Positions 49,809-58,993 of a DNA stretch of 64,000 nt are shown one piece after another. The first letter of the stretch is position 1. Every line of letters starts with the position of its first letter. Origin of the DNA: Aquilonibacter sp963703325 (GTDB lineage Bacteria; Vulcanimicrobiota; Vulcanimicrobiia; Vulcanimicrobiales; Vulcanimicrobiaceae). The stretch is taken from the NCBI GenBank assembly GCA_963703325.1, contig OY969805.1, positions 2,542,001 to 2,606,000 on the forward strand, written 5' to 3'. Under the pieces are notes generated by a model, which did not search any database, was not told the DNA's origin, and saw only the letters and a list, made by a program, of their open reading frames with translations. The position numbers were made by a program, and so were the translations under genes.

Positions 49809-50410
49809 TGCCCCATGCGACATTGTGGCTTTTTGCGGTGGCATTGGGTACATTTACCGCGCTTGTTCGATCACGGAATAGGGCGGTGATATTCTGCCGC
49901 CCAAGTATCGTGTTCCTTACGCTCGCCGCACTTGCGATCATCGTTGTCGGGGAAGCACGCGAAGCGCCGGTCGCCATTGGCGTTTCGCTGGTGTTCGCCT
50001 CTGCGATCGTCTGCGCGGCAACCGACCTTGCAACGGGTCTGATCTTTGACGCGGTTACCGCCGCGAGCCTCATGACGATTCTCGTCTTCGCATTCGCCAC
50101 AAACAATCTGACGGCGAGTGCGCTTGGAGGGTGCGTCTGTGCCGGCTCGCTGTTCGCAGTGTACGTCGCTACCCGGAGAGGTGGCATGGGATTTGGGGAT
50201 GTGAAGCTCGGCGCGGTCATTGGCGCGGGGTGCGGCGCCGAGCTGGGTATCGACGCGATTGGATCTGCATTTGTGCTCGGCGCCCTTTGGGCTGCGCCAC
50301 TTCTGCTATCGAAGCGCGTTCTGGCAAGCGATCGCGTCGCGTTTGCGCCGTGTTTGGCGCTAGGTACGCTGTGTGTCCTCGCCTTCGCGTCGTTGCACGG
50401 ACATGGGTGA
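49805..50410 (+). CDS. pilD: Prepilin peptidase (A24), lacking the N-terminal methylase domain
   Basis: 201 residues, about six transmembrane helices. The two catalytic aspartates are visible: Asp74 in AATDLATGLIFD and Asp132 in GGMGFGDVKLG (GxGD). The cysteine-rich N-terminal methyltransferase domain of classical PilD is absent. Cleaves the leader of the prepilin encoded upstream. ATGA overlap with the TPR-like gene. Confidence 0.88.
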   Translation: MMPHATLWLFAVALGTFTALVRSRNRAVIFCRPSIVFLTLAALAIIVVGEAREAPVAIGVSLVFASAIVCAATDLATGLIFDAVTAASLMTILVFAFATNNLTASALGGCVCAGSLFAVYVATRRGGMGFGDVKLGAVIGAGCGAELGIDAIGSAFVLGALWAAPLLLSKRVLASDRVAFAPCLALGTLCVLAFASLHGHG

Positions 50411-51380
50411 TTGGAAGATGCTCCCGCTCGGGATCGATGTGGGGTCCGCGCGAGCGCGAATTGCCTGCGGCGAAACAAATCGCGACGGCGCTGTGCGGAT
50501 TCGAGCGATCGTCGCGCGCGATGTACCCGACGACGCGGTAACGTCATTGCTGATTGCGGAACCGGAGCTTGTCGCGGCCGTGCTCGAAGAGATGCTCGCG
50601 GAAATTGGGACGCGAGAACGCCGCTGCGTACTCGCCATCGGCGCGCCGGCATGCGCTCTTCGAACCGTGCGATTCCCGAAGATGAGTTGGCCCGAACGCT
50701 TACGCGCATCGCGATTCGAGGCTGCACGCTTCGCCGGCTGGGACCTGGAGGACGCGGACTCGATCGTGCGATTGCATCCACTCGATCGCGCGGCAGGAAC
50801 GTTCGCCATCGGAATAACGCGAGCCAAGAGTATCGACTCCCGGGTGCAGGCGGTTCGAATTGCGGGGCTGCGAGCGGTGGCGATTGACCACGATGCATTT
50901 GCAATGCGAAGGCTTTTCCCGGAATGCGATGCGATTGTCGATGTCGGCGCGGAGCGGTCGAGCGCGCACTGTTTCGGGGCTGCAGGCGTGACATCGCTAA
51001 TGGCGCAAGCCGGAGGTTCCACGATTACGCGGGGAATCGCCACCGAGCTCTCGATCGACATGCCGACGGCAGAGCGCCGAAAACGCATTCTCGGATGTGC
51101 CGGGGCAGGCGTAACCGCGAGTGAGGAAGTCGTTGCCGCGATTGCATCGTTGATCGACCTCGCGCGTACGCGCGCAACGATCGGTCGAATAATCGTTACC
51201 GGAAACGGCGCGCGCTTGCCCAACTTCGCACGCGCGCTGGAAGAAGCGACGGGCGCCGTCACGGAGATGCCCGTGCCGGGTATTCTTCACACAGCGGAAT
51301 ACCCCGAGGACGTGGTGCGGGTAGCTGCGCCGGATTGGGCCCTGGCGGCGAGTCTGGCCTCGTGGGGTGCCGCCGCATGA
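50403..51380 (+). CDS. pilM: PilM-like actin-fold pilus assembly protein
   Basis: 325 residues of the PilM/FtsA-like fold: LPLGIDVGSARARIACGE, AIVDVGAERSSAHCFG, GGSTITRGIATELSID and IIVTGNGARLPNFARALEE. PilM is cytoplasmic, binds the N-terminus of PilN and links the ATPases to the periplasmic alignment complex. ATG 50403 overlaps the pilD stop by 8 nt; ATG 50418 is an alternative. Confidence 0.85.
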   Translation: MGDWKMLPLGIDVGSARARIACGETNRDGAVRIRAIVARDVPDDAVTSLLIAEPELVAAVLEEMLAEIGTRERRCVLAIGAPACALRTVRFPKMSWPERLRASRFEAARFAGWDLEDADSIVRLHPLDRAAGTFAIGITRAKSIDSRVQAVRIAGLRAVAIDHDAFAMRRLFPECDAIVDVGAERSSAHCFGAAGVTSLMAQAGGSTITRGIATELSIDMPTAERRKRILGCAGAGVTASEEVVAAIASLIDLARTRATIGRIIVTGNGARLPNFARALEEATGAVTEMPVPGILHTAEYPEDVVRVAAPDWALAASLASWGAAA

Positions 51381-51934
51381 TACGCTTCAACTATCTGAGA
51401 GATAGCGCTCCGGAGATGTTCGAAAATCTTCGCCCAAGTCGGATTCCCGAACCGTTGCGGACGCCGCTTGCAGCGCTCGCGACGATGGTGATCGTTGTCG
51501 CTGCATGGTGGGTCGTCGAGCGGTTGCTGCTGACTCAGGCGCACAGCGAACTGCGAGCGCAATCACTGCGTGTGCGCGCGAGCCAGGTCGCGCTTGCCGA
51601 TCTCAAATTGCGTAAGACCCGCGTCGAGCAACTGCTAGCAATCGATACGCGATTGCGGGATATCCGTCGCTCGGGAGCGGTATTGTCCAGCCGGCTCGCC
51701 GATATCGCGAATCACGTGCCCCCGCGCGCGTGGCTAACGAGCATCGCACACGTCGATAGCGGCCTTGAAATCGACGGTCGTGCCGACGGGTTTGACGGAC
51801 TCAGCGACACCGTGGCTGATTTCATGTCGAGCTCGAGTGCCGCTTCGCCCGATCTCGTGCGCGCAAGCAAAGAAGACCGCGATCGTACCGGGACCATCGT
51901 TGCCTTCGAAGTGCGCGTAGGGGACCGGCGATGA
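51377..51934 (+). CDS. pilN: PilN-like pilus alignment protein
   Basis: 185 residues. The cytoplasmic start MIRFNYLRDSAPEMF (the stretch PilM binds in the family) is followed by one transmembrane helix (LAALATMVIVVAAWWVVERL), a coiled coil and a small fimbrial-assembly domain (VPPRAWLTSIAHVDSGLEID). ATGA overlap with pilM and with pilO. Confidence 0.82.
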   Translation: MIRFNYLRDSAPEMFENLRPSRIPEPLRTPLAALATMVIVVAAWWVVERLLLTQAHSELRAQSLRVRASQVALADLKLRKTRVEQLLAIDTRLRDIRRSGAVLSSRLADIANHVPPRAWLTSIAHVDSGLEIDGRADGFDGLSDTVADFMSSSSAASPDLVRASKEDRDRTGTIVAFEVRVGDRR

Positions 51935-52542
51935 AACGCACCGGCGGCCTCTCGATCGGCGCCGGCGTCCGGATTGCGTGGATGCTGGCGGCCACAGTAC
52001 TTCTCGGCGGTGGGGTTGGCATGGTTTGGTGGCCGGCCTCTCAGACGATTGCCGCAATACAATCTCAAGCGAAGACGCTTTACGACGAAGCAAACGAAAA
52101 CGACGCCGAAGTTCGCCATGCTGCCCAGCTCCGAGCGCTTGGGAAGCAAGTGGCCGAAGATGTCCGTGCGCTTTCTGGGCAAGGTTCGCAGAGCGCGGTG
52201 ACGGCGACGATCTTAGGGTTACTCAATCGTGAGGCGCGCACTTTTAAGATCGACGTGCGCTCGATCGTACCCGCGCCGTCCAGTGCGCCAAAGAGTGACG
52301 ACGACCGCGTGCTCGCAGGTGCGACCATCGAAATCGACGCTCGTGGCCACTTTCGCGATCTGCTGGCATTTGTGTCGGATCTGCCGCGACACGATGTGCT
52401 GATCGCTTTAAGCGACATGACGCTTGACAATAGCGACGATCGGTCGTTCAAACCCCAGCTACACGCGAAGATTCACGCAACCGTGTTCCGTTACAACGGC
52501 CTTGCCGAGGAGGAAACGCCTCATGCTTCCGGGCCTCTATGA
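51931..52542 (+). CDS. pilO: PilO-like pilus alignment protein
   Basis: 203 residues: one transmembrane helix near the N-terminus (VRIAWMLAATVLLGGGVGMV), a coiled coil (AKTLYDEANENDAEVRHAAQ) and a ferredoxin-like periplasmic domain (GATIEIDARGHFRDLLAFVS). Partners PilN in the alignment complex. Weakly conserved family, assigned mainly by order and topology. Confidence 0.75.
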   Translation: MKRTGGLSIGAGVRIAWMLAATVLLGGGVGMVWWPASQTIAAIQSQAKTLYDEANENDAEVRHAAQLRALGKQVAEDVRALSGQGSQSAVTATILGLLNREARTFKIDVRSIVPAPSSAPKSDDDRVLAGATIEIDARGHFRDLLAFVSDLPRHDVLIALSDMTLDNSDDRSFKPQLHAKIHATVFRYNGLAEEETPHASGPL

Positions 52543-53002
52543 TACCGACCGCCGTACGCTCATGCGTCTCGCAACGATGTTGATCGTCGGTGGCGTCGCG
52601 GTGCTCCCCCTTACCACGCAGAGCTCATCGATTGCCGTAGCGAGCGACGCGCACGGTCAGACCAACGACGCCGGACTCGCACGCCCGGCGCGCTTAACAT
52701 TTCCCGGCTTTGCTCTTAGCCGCGATCCGTTTGTTCCCGAACAGGCGATTCGCGAAAAAATCGAGGGTGAATCCGGCGCTACACCGACGGGTCTCATTGC
52801 GGGCGCACCGGTTCCGATTGCGCCGATCGTGCGAGCTATTGTTGTCGGTGATCCGCCGCGCGCGCTCGTCGAAGAGGACGGAACCGTTCGCGTGCTCGCT
52901 CCGGGAGATAGGCTTGGTGCGCTACGAATCACTGCCATCACAGCTGAGGGACTGACGCTTTCCGACGGATCGCATTTGCTCTTGGTGGTCCCGCATCAGT
53001 GA
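52523..53002 (+). CDS. pilP: PilP-like periplasmic protein
   Basis: 159 residues. The N-terminal membrane anchor or signal (LMRLATMLIVGGVAVLPL) is followed by a disordered linker and a small beta domain (VRAIVVGDPPRALVEEDGTV, RVLAPGDRLGALRITAITAE, LTLSDGSHLLLV), the HR-like fold of PilP/GspC. Should bridge PilNO to the secretin. ATG 52523 has GAGGAGG at 52507-52513 and overlaps pilO by 20 nt. Confidence 0.75.
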   Translation: MLPGLYDTDRRTLMRLATMLIVGGVAVLPLTTQSSSIAVASDAHGQTNDAGLARPARLTFPGFALSRDPFVPEQAIREKIEGESGATPTGLIAGAPVPIAPIVRAIVVGDPPRALVEEDGTVRVLAPGDRLGALRITAITAEGLTLSDGSHLLLVVPHQ

Positions 53003-54399
53003 GGGGGCTCATCGGTGTGCTCTTCTGCGTGCTGTTGTCAACATCGGTACTGAGCGCGGCGGAGAATCTGATCACAATCGACGTCCAAGACGCGGACATC
53101 AGCGATGTGATTACGCTCCTTGCTGCTCAATCCGGAGAGAACATTATCACGGATGAGTCAATCAAGCCTGAGCGCGTTACGATTCATCTTCACAACGTAA
53201 CGTTCGACCAGGCCTTAAGCGTGCTCCTGAGTGCTAACGGCCTTCAGGTCCATCATATGGGGAACGTGCTGATTGTTGGTTCCGCCGAAGCGATGAACCG
53301 GCGATACACCGAAACACAACCGGAGACCGGCGCGCAAACGGTGGTACTGCGACTTGCACACGCGAGCGCCGACGATGTGGCGAAAGAAATTGCGCCTGCG
53401 TTGCCAAACGGCACCGTGATCGTGCCGGATCGCAGAACCAGCGCGGTTGTCGTCACCGGCGATGGCGACACCGTGGCGCGAGCTCAACGACTGATCGCGG
53501 CGCTTGACGTACCGGCGTTGGGCGGAGGCACTGGGAGTTCAACGCGAGCCTACGCACTTCGCTACATTAAAGCCGACGATGCGATCAAAGAATTGAAGAT
53601 GTTGATCGCCGAGGGGACGTACATCGCTGACAGCGAGCACAACGAAGTGATCGTCGATGGTAACGATAACGTGCAAGGCACGGCAGCTTCGCTCTTTGCA
53701 ACCATCGATCGCCCGAGCCCTCAGGTGATGTTCGAGGTCAGGGTCGCTGACGTGACGCCGCAAAATGACACAAGTAATTTCGGGTTGGAGTTCGGCGGCA
53801 CGAATCTCCAGGGGACGATAACGCCTGGATCGACGACATACGCATTCACCGGGGCCTCAATTCCCGTGAACGTGACGCTCAATGCACTGATCTCCCTCGG
53901 GCGGGCGCAGATTCTTGCGACGCCAAGACTCGTAACGCTGAATAATAAGGAAGCGGATCTGCTGGTTGGTGAGACCTATCCGATCGTATTCAATACGTCT
54001 GTTCTCGGTGGACAGAACGTGCAGTTCGTCGACGTTGGGGTGAAACTACGGCTGACGCCGACGATCGGTGACGATGGCGTCGTGACCGCAGAACTGCACC
54101 CTGAGTACAGTGAGATCGAAGGGATCACTTCAACCGGCTATCCGATCATCACCAATAGGAAAATGGACGCCACGCTGAGAGTAAACGACGCGCAAACGAT
54201 TGTGCTAGGCGGCCTGATGATGGATACGTCCAGCGAAACGATCTCGAAAGTGCCGGGCCTCGCGGACATCCCAATCCTGGGCAAGATCTTTCAGAACAAG
54301 CAAACCGCCCACGAGCGCGACGAGATTGTCTTTCTCATTACACCGCACGTTATCTATCCTGACCCGCCCGCGAGGAAGGGTGCCGGTCGACCCTTCTAG
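52999..54399 (+). CDS. pilQ: Pilus secretin (PilQ-like)
   Basis: 466 residues from GTG 52999. Signal peptide (LIGVLFCVLLSTSVLSA), STN/N0 domain (DVQDADISDVITLLAAQSGE), N1-type repeats (VLRLAHASADDVAKEIAPAL) and the secretin pore, ending VPGLADIPILGKIFQNK and DEIVFLITPHVIYPDPP. Outer-membrane gate for the pilus. Last gene of the operon. Confidence 0.92.
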   Translation: MRGLIGVLFCVLLSTSVLSAAENLITIDVQDADISDVITLLAAQSGENIITDESIKPERVTIHLHNVTFDQALSVLLSANGLQVHHMGNVLIVGSAEAMNRRYTETQPETGAQTVVLRLAHASADDVAKEIAPALPNGTVIVPDRRTSAVVVTGDGDTVARAQRLIAALDVPALGGGTGSSTRAYALRYIKADDAIKELKMLIAEGTYIADSEHNEVIVDGNDNVQGTAASLFATIDRPSPQVMFEVRVADVTPQNDTSNFGLEFGGTNLQGTITPGSTTYAFTGASIPVNVTLNALISLGRAQILATPRLVTLNNKEADLLVGETYPIVFNTSVLGGQNVQFVDVGVKLRLTPTIGDDGVVTAELHPEYSEIEGITSTGYPIITNRKMDATLRVNDAQTIVLGGLMMDTSSETISKVPGLADIPILGKIFQNKQTAHERDEIVFLITPHVIYPDPPARKGAGRPF

Positions 54400-54583
54400 T
54401 GCACTGTGCGTCCTCGTTCCCTGGGCCTTGTCGATGGTCCATTCGGCCCGGTTGAAGTTTTTCAAGAAATGCTGGATGCTAAGGCTGTCGAGGCTTCGCG
54501 GCGCGTCTTTGATGTCTCGACCATCTCCTTTGGTTGGGTAACGCGATCGGGTTGTTAGTTTTCACGCAAGAAGGAGAGTCGGT

Positions 54584-54775
54584 ATGCCTTGCACCGACAA
54601 GAGCGGAAACCAGTGGTCCACAAATACAACGATCTGTGAAGACGGCGTCCAGAAGGTCTGTTGTTCTGACGGAACGTGGATTGTGGACGGCCTCCCGTGC
54701 GACGGTTCCGAAGCGAACGCGGCAAGAGCGGCAATCGCAAAGGCACCCGGAGCCGCAAAGGCCGGAGGTGCTTGA
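54584..54775 (+). CDS. Cys-rich mini-protein (63 aa), unknown
   Basis: Strong ribosome site AAGGAGAG 5-6 nt before ATG 54584. Sequence PCTDKSGNQWSTNTTICED, then GVQKVCCSDGTWIVDGLPCD and a helical Ala-rich tail. Five cysteines (3, 18, 26, 27, 39) in 40 residues, with no signal peptide. Resembles the size and Cys density of toxin-like knottins or zinc-binding peptides, but no family is recognised. The 54400-54583 stretch before it holds no gene I can support. Confidence 0.6.
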   Translation: MPCTDKSGNQWSTNTTICEDGVQKVCCSDGTWIVDGLPCDGSEANAARAAIAKAPGAAKAGGA

Positions 54776-54797
54776 GAGCGTCGCGCTCGCCGTTGCA

Positions 54798-57161
54798 ATG
54801 ATTCGTGGCTCGAACCAGGTAGCCGACTCCGAGCCGAGCGCAGCCGCCACGCCAACCCCTATCGCCTGTCCGGCGGACGGCCTAACGTGGAATATCGTTA
54901 CGCAGTTTAACGCGACGACGGCGCTAGCGAATCCCGCCTGCGTCATCGATCTCGGGCGTGACGGAAAACTGCTCGTGACGATCACGTTCGGAGACGCTGG
55001 ACTGAGCGCGCAATTCAGCTTCGCGCAGACGTCCGTTACGACACAGCACTCGCTCCTACGCAATGACACCTTTTGGATGGAAATCTTCGCTGGGCACAGT
55101 GGCTTTACGGCTAAGACGCGAGTGTTCGCGGCGATCATCGATCCGAACTTTCAGTGTGCCTCGCTTTCGGTGCGTCCTTCCGACGTGCTGACGCACAATC
55201 AGTGCAAGGTGTCGGGTCCTCACCATGCGTGGACGACGCAGCAACCGTATTGGAGCGGAACGTTAAGCATTCCGCTGACCGTACTAAATACGGTTGCGCC
55301 GCCGGGCGACGCCACATTGTTCTTTCTGCACAGCGCCTACTTGGGCAGTCCGGACCCTATCGTGGAGACGGCAACGATCAAGGGAACGTTCGTCCGCGGG
55401 ATCAAGACGAGTCCGTTCATTTCCGGTGGTCCGGACATCGGCCAACCGGCCGGCGTGCCCCCCCATCGCACCGTTTTGAATCCTTATCTGCCGATTTTCC
55501 CGGGTACCATTGCGACAGCGACGTTTTCGGACGACTCGGGCAAGCTTCTGAGCATTCGAAACACGGCGACTAAAGGCTTGATAAATGCGGCGGACGCGAC
55601 CGCTTTCCAGTGCCAATCGTGCGGGTCATTTCAATCGAGCAACGCGACTGTTTTTCAGTCACCGATAACCAGTAGTAATGCGCTAGGATTGGACCTTTCA
55701 AAGCTCGGTGTGGATGAGACCCCTTTTGACTTCACCGCTGTAACATATCCAATCGACGCGGGCTACAAGCTCTATACGTCAAACGACCTGGCAGACGCGG
55801 GCATCGCCACGTTCTACGGAACGAGCGCGACCGCCGGCTACGCGCACGACTCCGTTTTCCACGCGTTTTCGTCAGCCCCGTTGTTGAACGGTGGGGAGAT
55901 TTACGGCGGACTTTTTGACGCCGTCGCCAGCCGCTCAGTAGCGCCACCGCCGCCGACCGGCACGTATCCCCAAATCGTCAATCGACTACAACATTCGGGT
56001 AACGTTCAGGGTTCACTTGGATTCATTTCGCCGCTCGGGAACGCCCGCTCGGTTTTGTTCGACGGCAACGTCCTGAGCGCGCTCCTTCGCTACGGCGCGC
56101 AGGATGCGGCGGAGGGAAACACGTTTGATGCTGCTGTATCGATTCAGCGAGCGCCCGCGCTCGCCAGTGTGACGCAAGCGCAGCCGGACCGAACCAGCGT
56201 CACGGGTGCCGCAGGTTTTCGCAGGGTTGGAGCGGGCTACGACCCCATTGACGGTGTCTATGACGTGCACACGGGCGAATCTGGCCCGTACTTACTCGTC
56301 GATCTAAAACGACCGACGTCACTAAACGGCTCGTTCGAGCTGACAGGGAGCGGCTATCGCTTCCATGACAGCATCGAGGCGCGAGACGTTGCGACCAGCT
56401 ATGGCGCAAACTATTATTTTTCGACTGCAACCTCGCTGAAGACCAGCTACCAGATCGGCGAGATCGCGATATCACAAGTCGGCCGCGACAACAACATCGT
56501 CGTGAGCGATGCGCACGGCGGAATGGTTGAGCTTCCCAATGGCGGCCTCTCGTTATCGCTGAACACCGCGCCGGTCGCAGCACTGCAGTTAACTGCGGGC
56601 TACACGACGGCGAAATCGCAGGGCTGTAACACCACGCTCATCAAGAGCGGTCCACCGTGCTATGCATTCACGGCTCCGAGCGGCACCGGCGGCATACACT
56701 GGTCACCATTCCCGAAAGCCGCCGCATGGAAAAGTCTGTTTGCGGAGGGCGGCATCCAGAACTCGTCTGATACCCTCTTCCCGGACGGAAGCCTAGCCCT
56801 TCCAAAGAGCGCTGCTTTGACGTCGACCTCAGTGCGCATTGTTCGGTCGGCTTCGCTCGGCACCAAGTTGTTCACGAACTGGGATAGCGGATGTTCCACC
56901 TTGCTCGTAACGGACGCGGGTCGTGGCGGCGACGTGAACGACTACGCGAAGTCAGCGCCGCAGCCTGGGCGTACTGAAACCGCGTCGTTGGAAATCGTGC
57001 CCGGCCCGTGGACGCCATCCATACTCGTCGCCTACAGTCTCGTCCAGAACACAGCCCCCTCTCCGTCGCAGACGTCTCTCTTTGTCGTGCGCGTGCAATA
57101 TGCAATTTTGCCGCCAAGCTACGCCGAGTTCATACGAAGCAGCTGTCCTTCAAGCACCTAA
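54798..57161 (+). CDS. Large beta-rich protein with DOMON/CBM9-like N-terminus, unknown
   Basis: 787 residues from ATG 54798 (the frame is open from further upstream, overlapping the Cys-rich gene). Residues about 25-190 look like a DOMON/CBM9-type sandwich (FWMEIFAGHSGFTAKTRVFA, YWSGTLSIPLTVLN). The C-terminal half has many short alternating strands (SLNGSFELTGSGYRFHDSIE, AALQLTAGYTTAKSQG, ILVAYSLVQNTAP), as in predicted outer-membrane barrels. That order recalls DUF5916-type proteins, by eye only. No signal peptide with this start, so the true start is uncertain (GTG 54768 is possible). Confidence 0.5.
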   Translation: MIRGSNQVADSEPSAAATPTPIACPADGLTWNIVTQFNATTALANPACVIDLGRDGKLLVTITFGDAGLSAQFSFAQTSVTTQHSLLRNDTFWMEIFAGHSGFTAKTRVFAAIIDPNFQCASLSVRPSDVLTHNQCKVSGPHHAWTTQQPYWSGTLSIPLTVLNTVAPPGDATLFFLHSAYLGSPDPIVETATIKGTFVRGIKTSPFISGGPDIGQPAGVPPHRTVLNPYLPIFPGTIATATFSDDSGKLLSIRNTATKGLINAADATAFQCQSCGSFQSSNATVFQSPITSSNALGLDLSKLGVDETPFDFTAVTYPIDAGYKLYTSNDLADAGIATFYGTSATAGYAHDSVFHAFSSAPLLNGGEIYGGLFDAVASRSVAPPPPTGTYPQIVNRLQHSGNVQGSLGFISPLGNARSVLFDGNVLSALLRYGAQDAAEGNTFDAAVSIQRAPALASVTQAQPDRTSVTGAAGFRRVGAGYDPIDGVYDVHTGESGPYLLVDLKRPTSLNGSFELTGSGYRFHDSIEARDVATSYGANYYFSTATSLKTSYQIGEIAISQVGRDNNIVVSDAHGGMVELPNGGLSLSLNTAPVAALQLTAGYTTAKSQGCNTTLIKSGPPCYAFTAPSGTGGIHWSPFPKAAAWKSLFAEGGIQNSSDTLFPDGSLALPKSAALTSTSVRIVRSASLGTKLFTNWDSGCSTLLVTDAGRGGDVNDYAKSAPQPGRTETASLEIVPGPWTPSILVAYSLVQNTAPSPSQTSLFVVRVQYAILPPSYAEFIRSSCPSST

Positions 57162-57190
57162 ATTTAGAGTGAAGAAGAGCGAGGTCCAGC

Positions 57191-58201
57191 ATGGCGAACC
57201 AAATTCCCCCGCAGCGCTTGAACGTATCCCAGTGGTTAGCGGCTAATGGGATTGCGCTTTTGGCGGGAACCGGCGCTTTTCTCGGTGTCGTGGGTGGAAT
57301 CTTCACGGCGGTAAATACTAGCCGCATTAACAACATCAACACGGTGTATCAGAGCGATAAAGATTTCGCCGGCGCGATTCACAGTGTAGCCGCCATTCTC
57401 TCCTCCAAAACGAGCGACCCAACGGGCATGCACGCGATGGTGGAGTATGCGGCGCTTTATGCGGATACAGAAAGCGTTCCGCATAAGCTTGTGCTCGTCG
57501 AGATGGCGCAGACCGCAGGGCAGAATCAGGCGATGATCGTCCTTTCGCACCTTGCCCAGGCTGATGATGGCGTGCAGTCGCCTCGCGATGGCGACGTTTT
57601 ACCAGCGAACGCAATAAAATCGGACATTAATAAGACGGCGACATCGGCGATCCAGAGCGCAGCGCCATCGCCGAGCCCGGGTGCTATTGCAACGGGTTCC
57701 AATGGAAATCTCGTCCCTACGGCCGACGCGCCACTTACGCAAAGCAATAATTTGACGGTGAGGGCGAACGCATCGCTTGTTGAGGCCTTACCGTTGAACA
57801 ATGTAAGCGGATGGATTTTTGTTGGCGACGCGACCGGAAAGGACCGCCATAACAACGGCGCGACGCTGGACGGCTGGTCCAAGACGATTTCATCAGAAAC
57901 GGTGCCGGGCGCCGGCGCTGTCGTCACTGCCTGCAAGGACTTGAACATCAGGCAGGCGCCGTATGAAAATGGCGCTCTCGGGGCTATTGTAGGCATTGCG
58001 CCTCGGGGCTCGATCGTCGTTGTGGACGCGCAAACCGGGGCGAACAAGCCGCAGCACGCGGATGCAATAAGTCGTGCGAGTCCGCATATCCCGTTCACTG
58101 CATGGTGGATTCACGTCACGTTGCAGAAGGCTGCAGCGCCAGGCGGCGATTCTCAAGTACCCGCCACTTCATCCTCGGCGCAGCAATCAAACCCGTGCTA
58201 G
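57191..58201 (+). CDS. Membrane-anchored protein with SH3-like C-terminal domain
   Basis: 336 residues. One transmembrane helix near the N-terminus (GIALLAGTGAFLGVVGGIFT), a helical part, a Pro/Ser linker (AAPSPSPGAI) and a C-terminal bacterial SH3-like segment (VVTACKDLNIRQAPYENGAL, GIAPRGSIVVVD). SH3b domains often bind cell wall. ATG 57191 follows GCGAGG. Same direction and similar composition as its neighbours at 54798 and 58229. Confidence 0.55.
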   Translation: MANQIPPQRLNVSQWLAANGIALLAGTGAFLGVVGGIFTAVNTSRINNINTVYQSDKDFAGAIHSVAAILSSKTSDPTGMHAMVEYAALYADTESVPHKLVLVEMAQTAGQNQAMIVLSHLAQADDGVQSPRDGDVLPANAIKSDINKTATSAIQSAAPSPSPGAIATGSNGNLVPTADAPLTQSNNLTVRANASLVEALPLNNVSGWIFVGDATGKDRHNNGATLDGWSKTISSETVPGAGAVVTACKDLNIRQAPYENGALGAIVGIAPRGSIVVVDAQTGANKPQHADAISRASPHIPFTAWWIHVTLQKAAAPGGDSQVPATSSSAQQSNPC

Positions 58202-58228
58202 AGTCGTCAGCTGAGGAGGTGTGTACCG

Positions 58229-58969
58229 ATGAGTGACGTGAAGGGCACCTCGGGAGAGAGGTCGATATTGGTCGCAACGTGGTGTGCCGCAATCGCGGCC
58301 GCTCTTTCAGTCGTTGCAACGTTTACGCAGGTGCACGCGACGTTTACTGACACACTCTATACTAAGCAGGCTGATTCATTGGGTCAGGTACTTGCGACAG
58401 CTGCGAGCATCGATGGGACAATAAGTTCGTTCTTTAGCAGCAGCCTCTCCGATCCCCAGACAATCGGGTCTGAGTTAAGGAAGGATGAATTCGACAAGCA
58501 AAAGGGCGAACAGTTTCGTCAATCATATTCGGACCTGGAGGCGGCGGCCAAGACGCTCAACGTCGCAGTCAAGACTACGGAGATCGTCAGTCCTCCGGAG
58601 CTAGATGCGTCGCTCGATGATATGAAGAACACGGGCGCACGGATCGAGTACGATTTTCGCGAGATCTATGTTCTAGGAATTCGCCACGACCCGAACTTCG
58701 ATCAAAGACTGTCGGACCTAACAAGGGATCTCTTCACATCACGAGATCATCTCGACACGTTGCAAGCAACCATGTTAGCCTGTCTACGACCGATTCTCGT
58801 TAGTGGTCAATTCCTCACGTCGGGCAACGTTGCCGATTGCACGAGGAGGCTCGCGGCATCAACCCTCCAGGCCGTTTCGGCAATGGGAATCGCCCGGTCA
58901 TTCCTGCTCGAAAATAGCCGATTTCCACAAGGAAACAGGGGGTTTTTCGATAATGCGCTGGTCAATTAG
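58229..58969 (+). CDS. Membrane-anchored helical protein, unknown
   Basis: 246 residues: N-terminal transmembrane helix (LVATWCAAIAAALSVVATFT) then an almost entirely helical periplasmic or cytoplasmic domain (QFRQSYSDLEAAAKTLNVAV, SDLTRDLFTSRDHLDTLQAT). GAGGAGGTG upstream of ATG 58229 is a strong ribosome site. Topology resembles sensor-like four-helix bundles, but no signalling domain is present. Confidence 0.55.
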   Translation: MSDVKGTSGERSILVATWCAAIAAALSVVATFTQVHATFTDTLYTKQADSLGQVLATAASIDGTISSFFSSSLSDPQTIGSELRKDEFDKQKGEQFRQSYSDLEAAAKTLNVAVKTTEIVSPPELDASLDDMKNTGARIEYDFREIYVLGIRHDPNFDQRLSDLTRDLFTSRDHLDTLQATMLACLRPILVSGQFLTSGNVADCTRRLAASTLQAVSAMGIARSFLLENSRFPQGNRGFFDNALVN

Positions 58970-58993
58970 CTGCCCCAAATCCGAAAGGACAGT

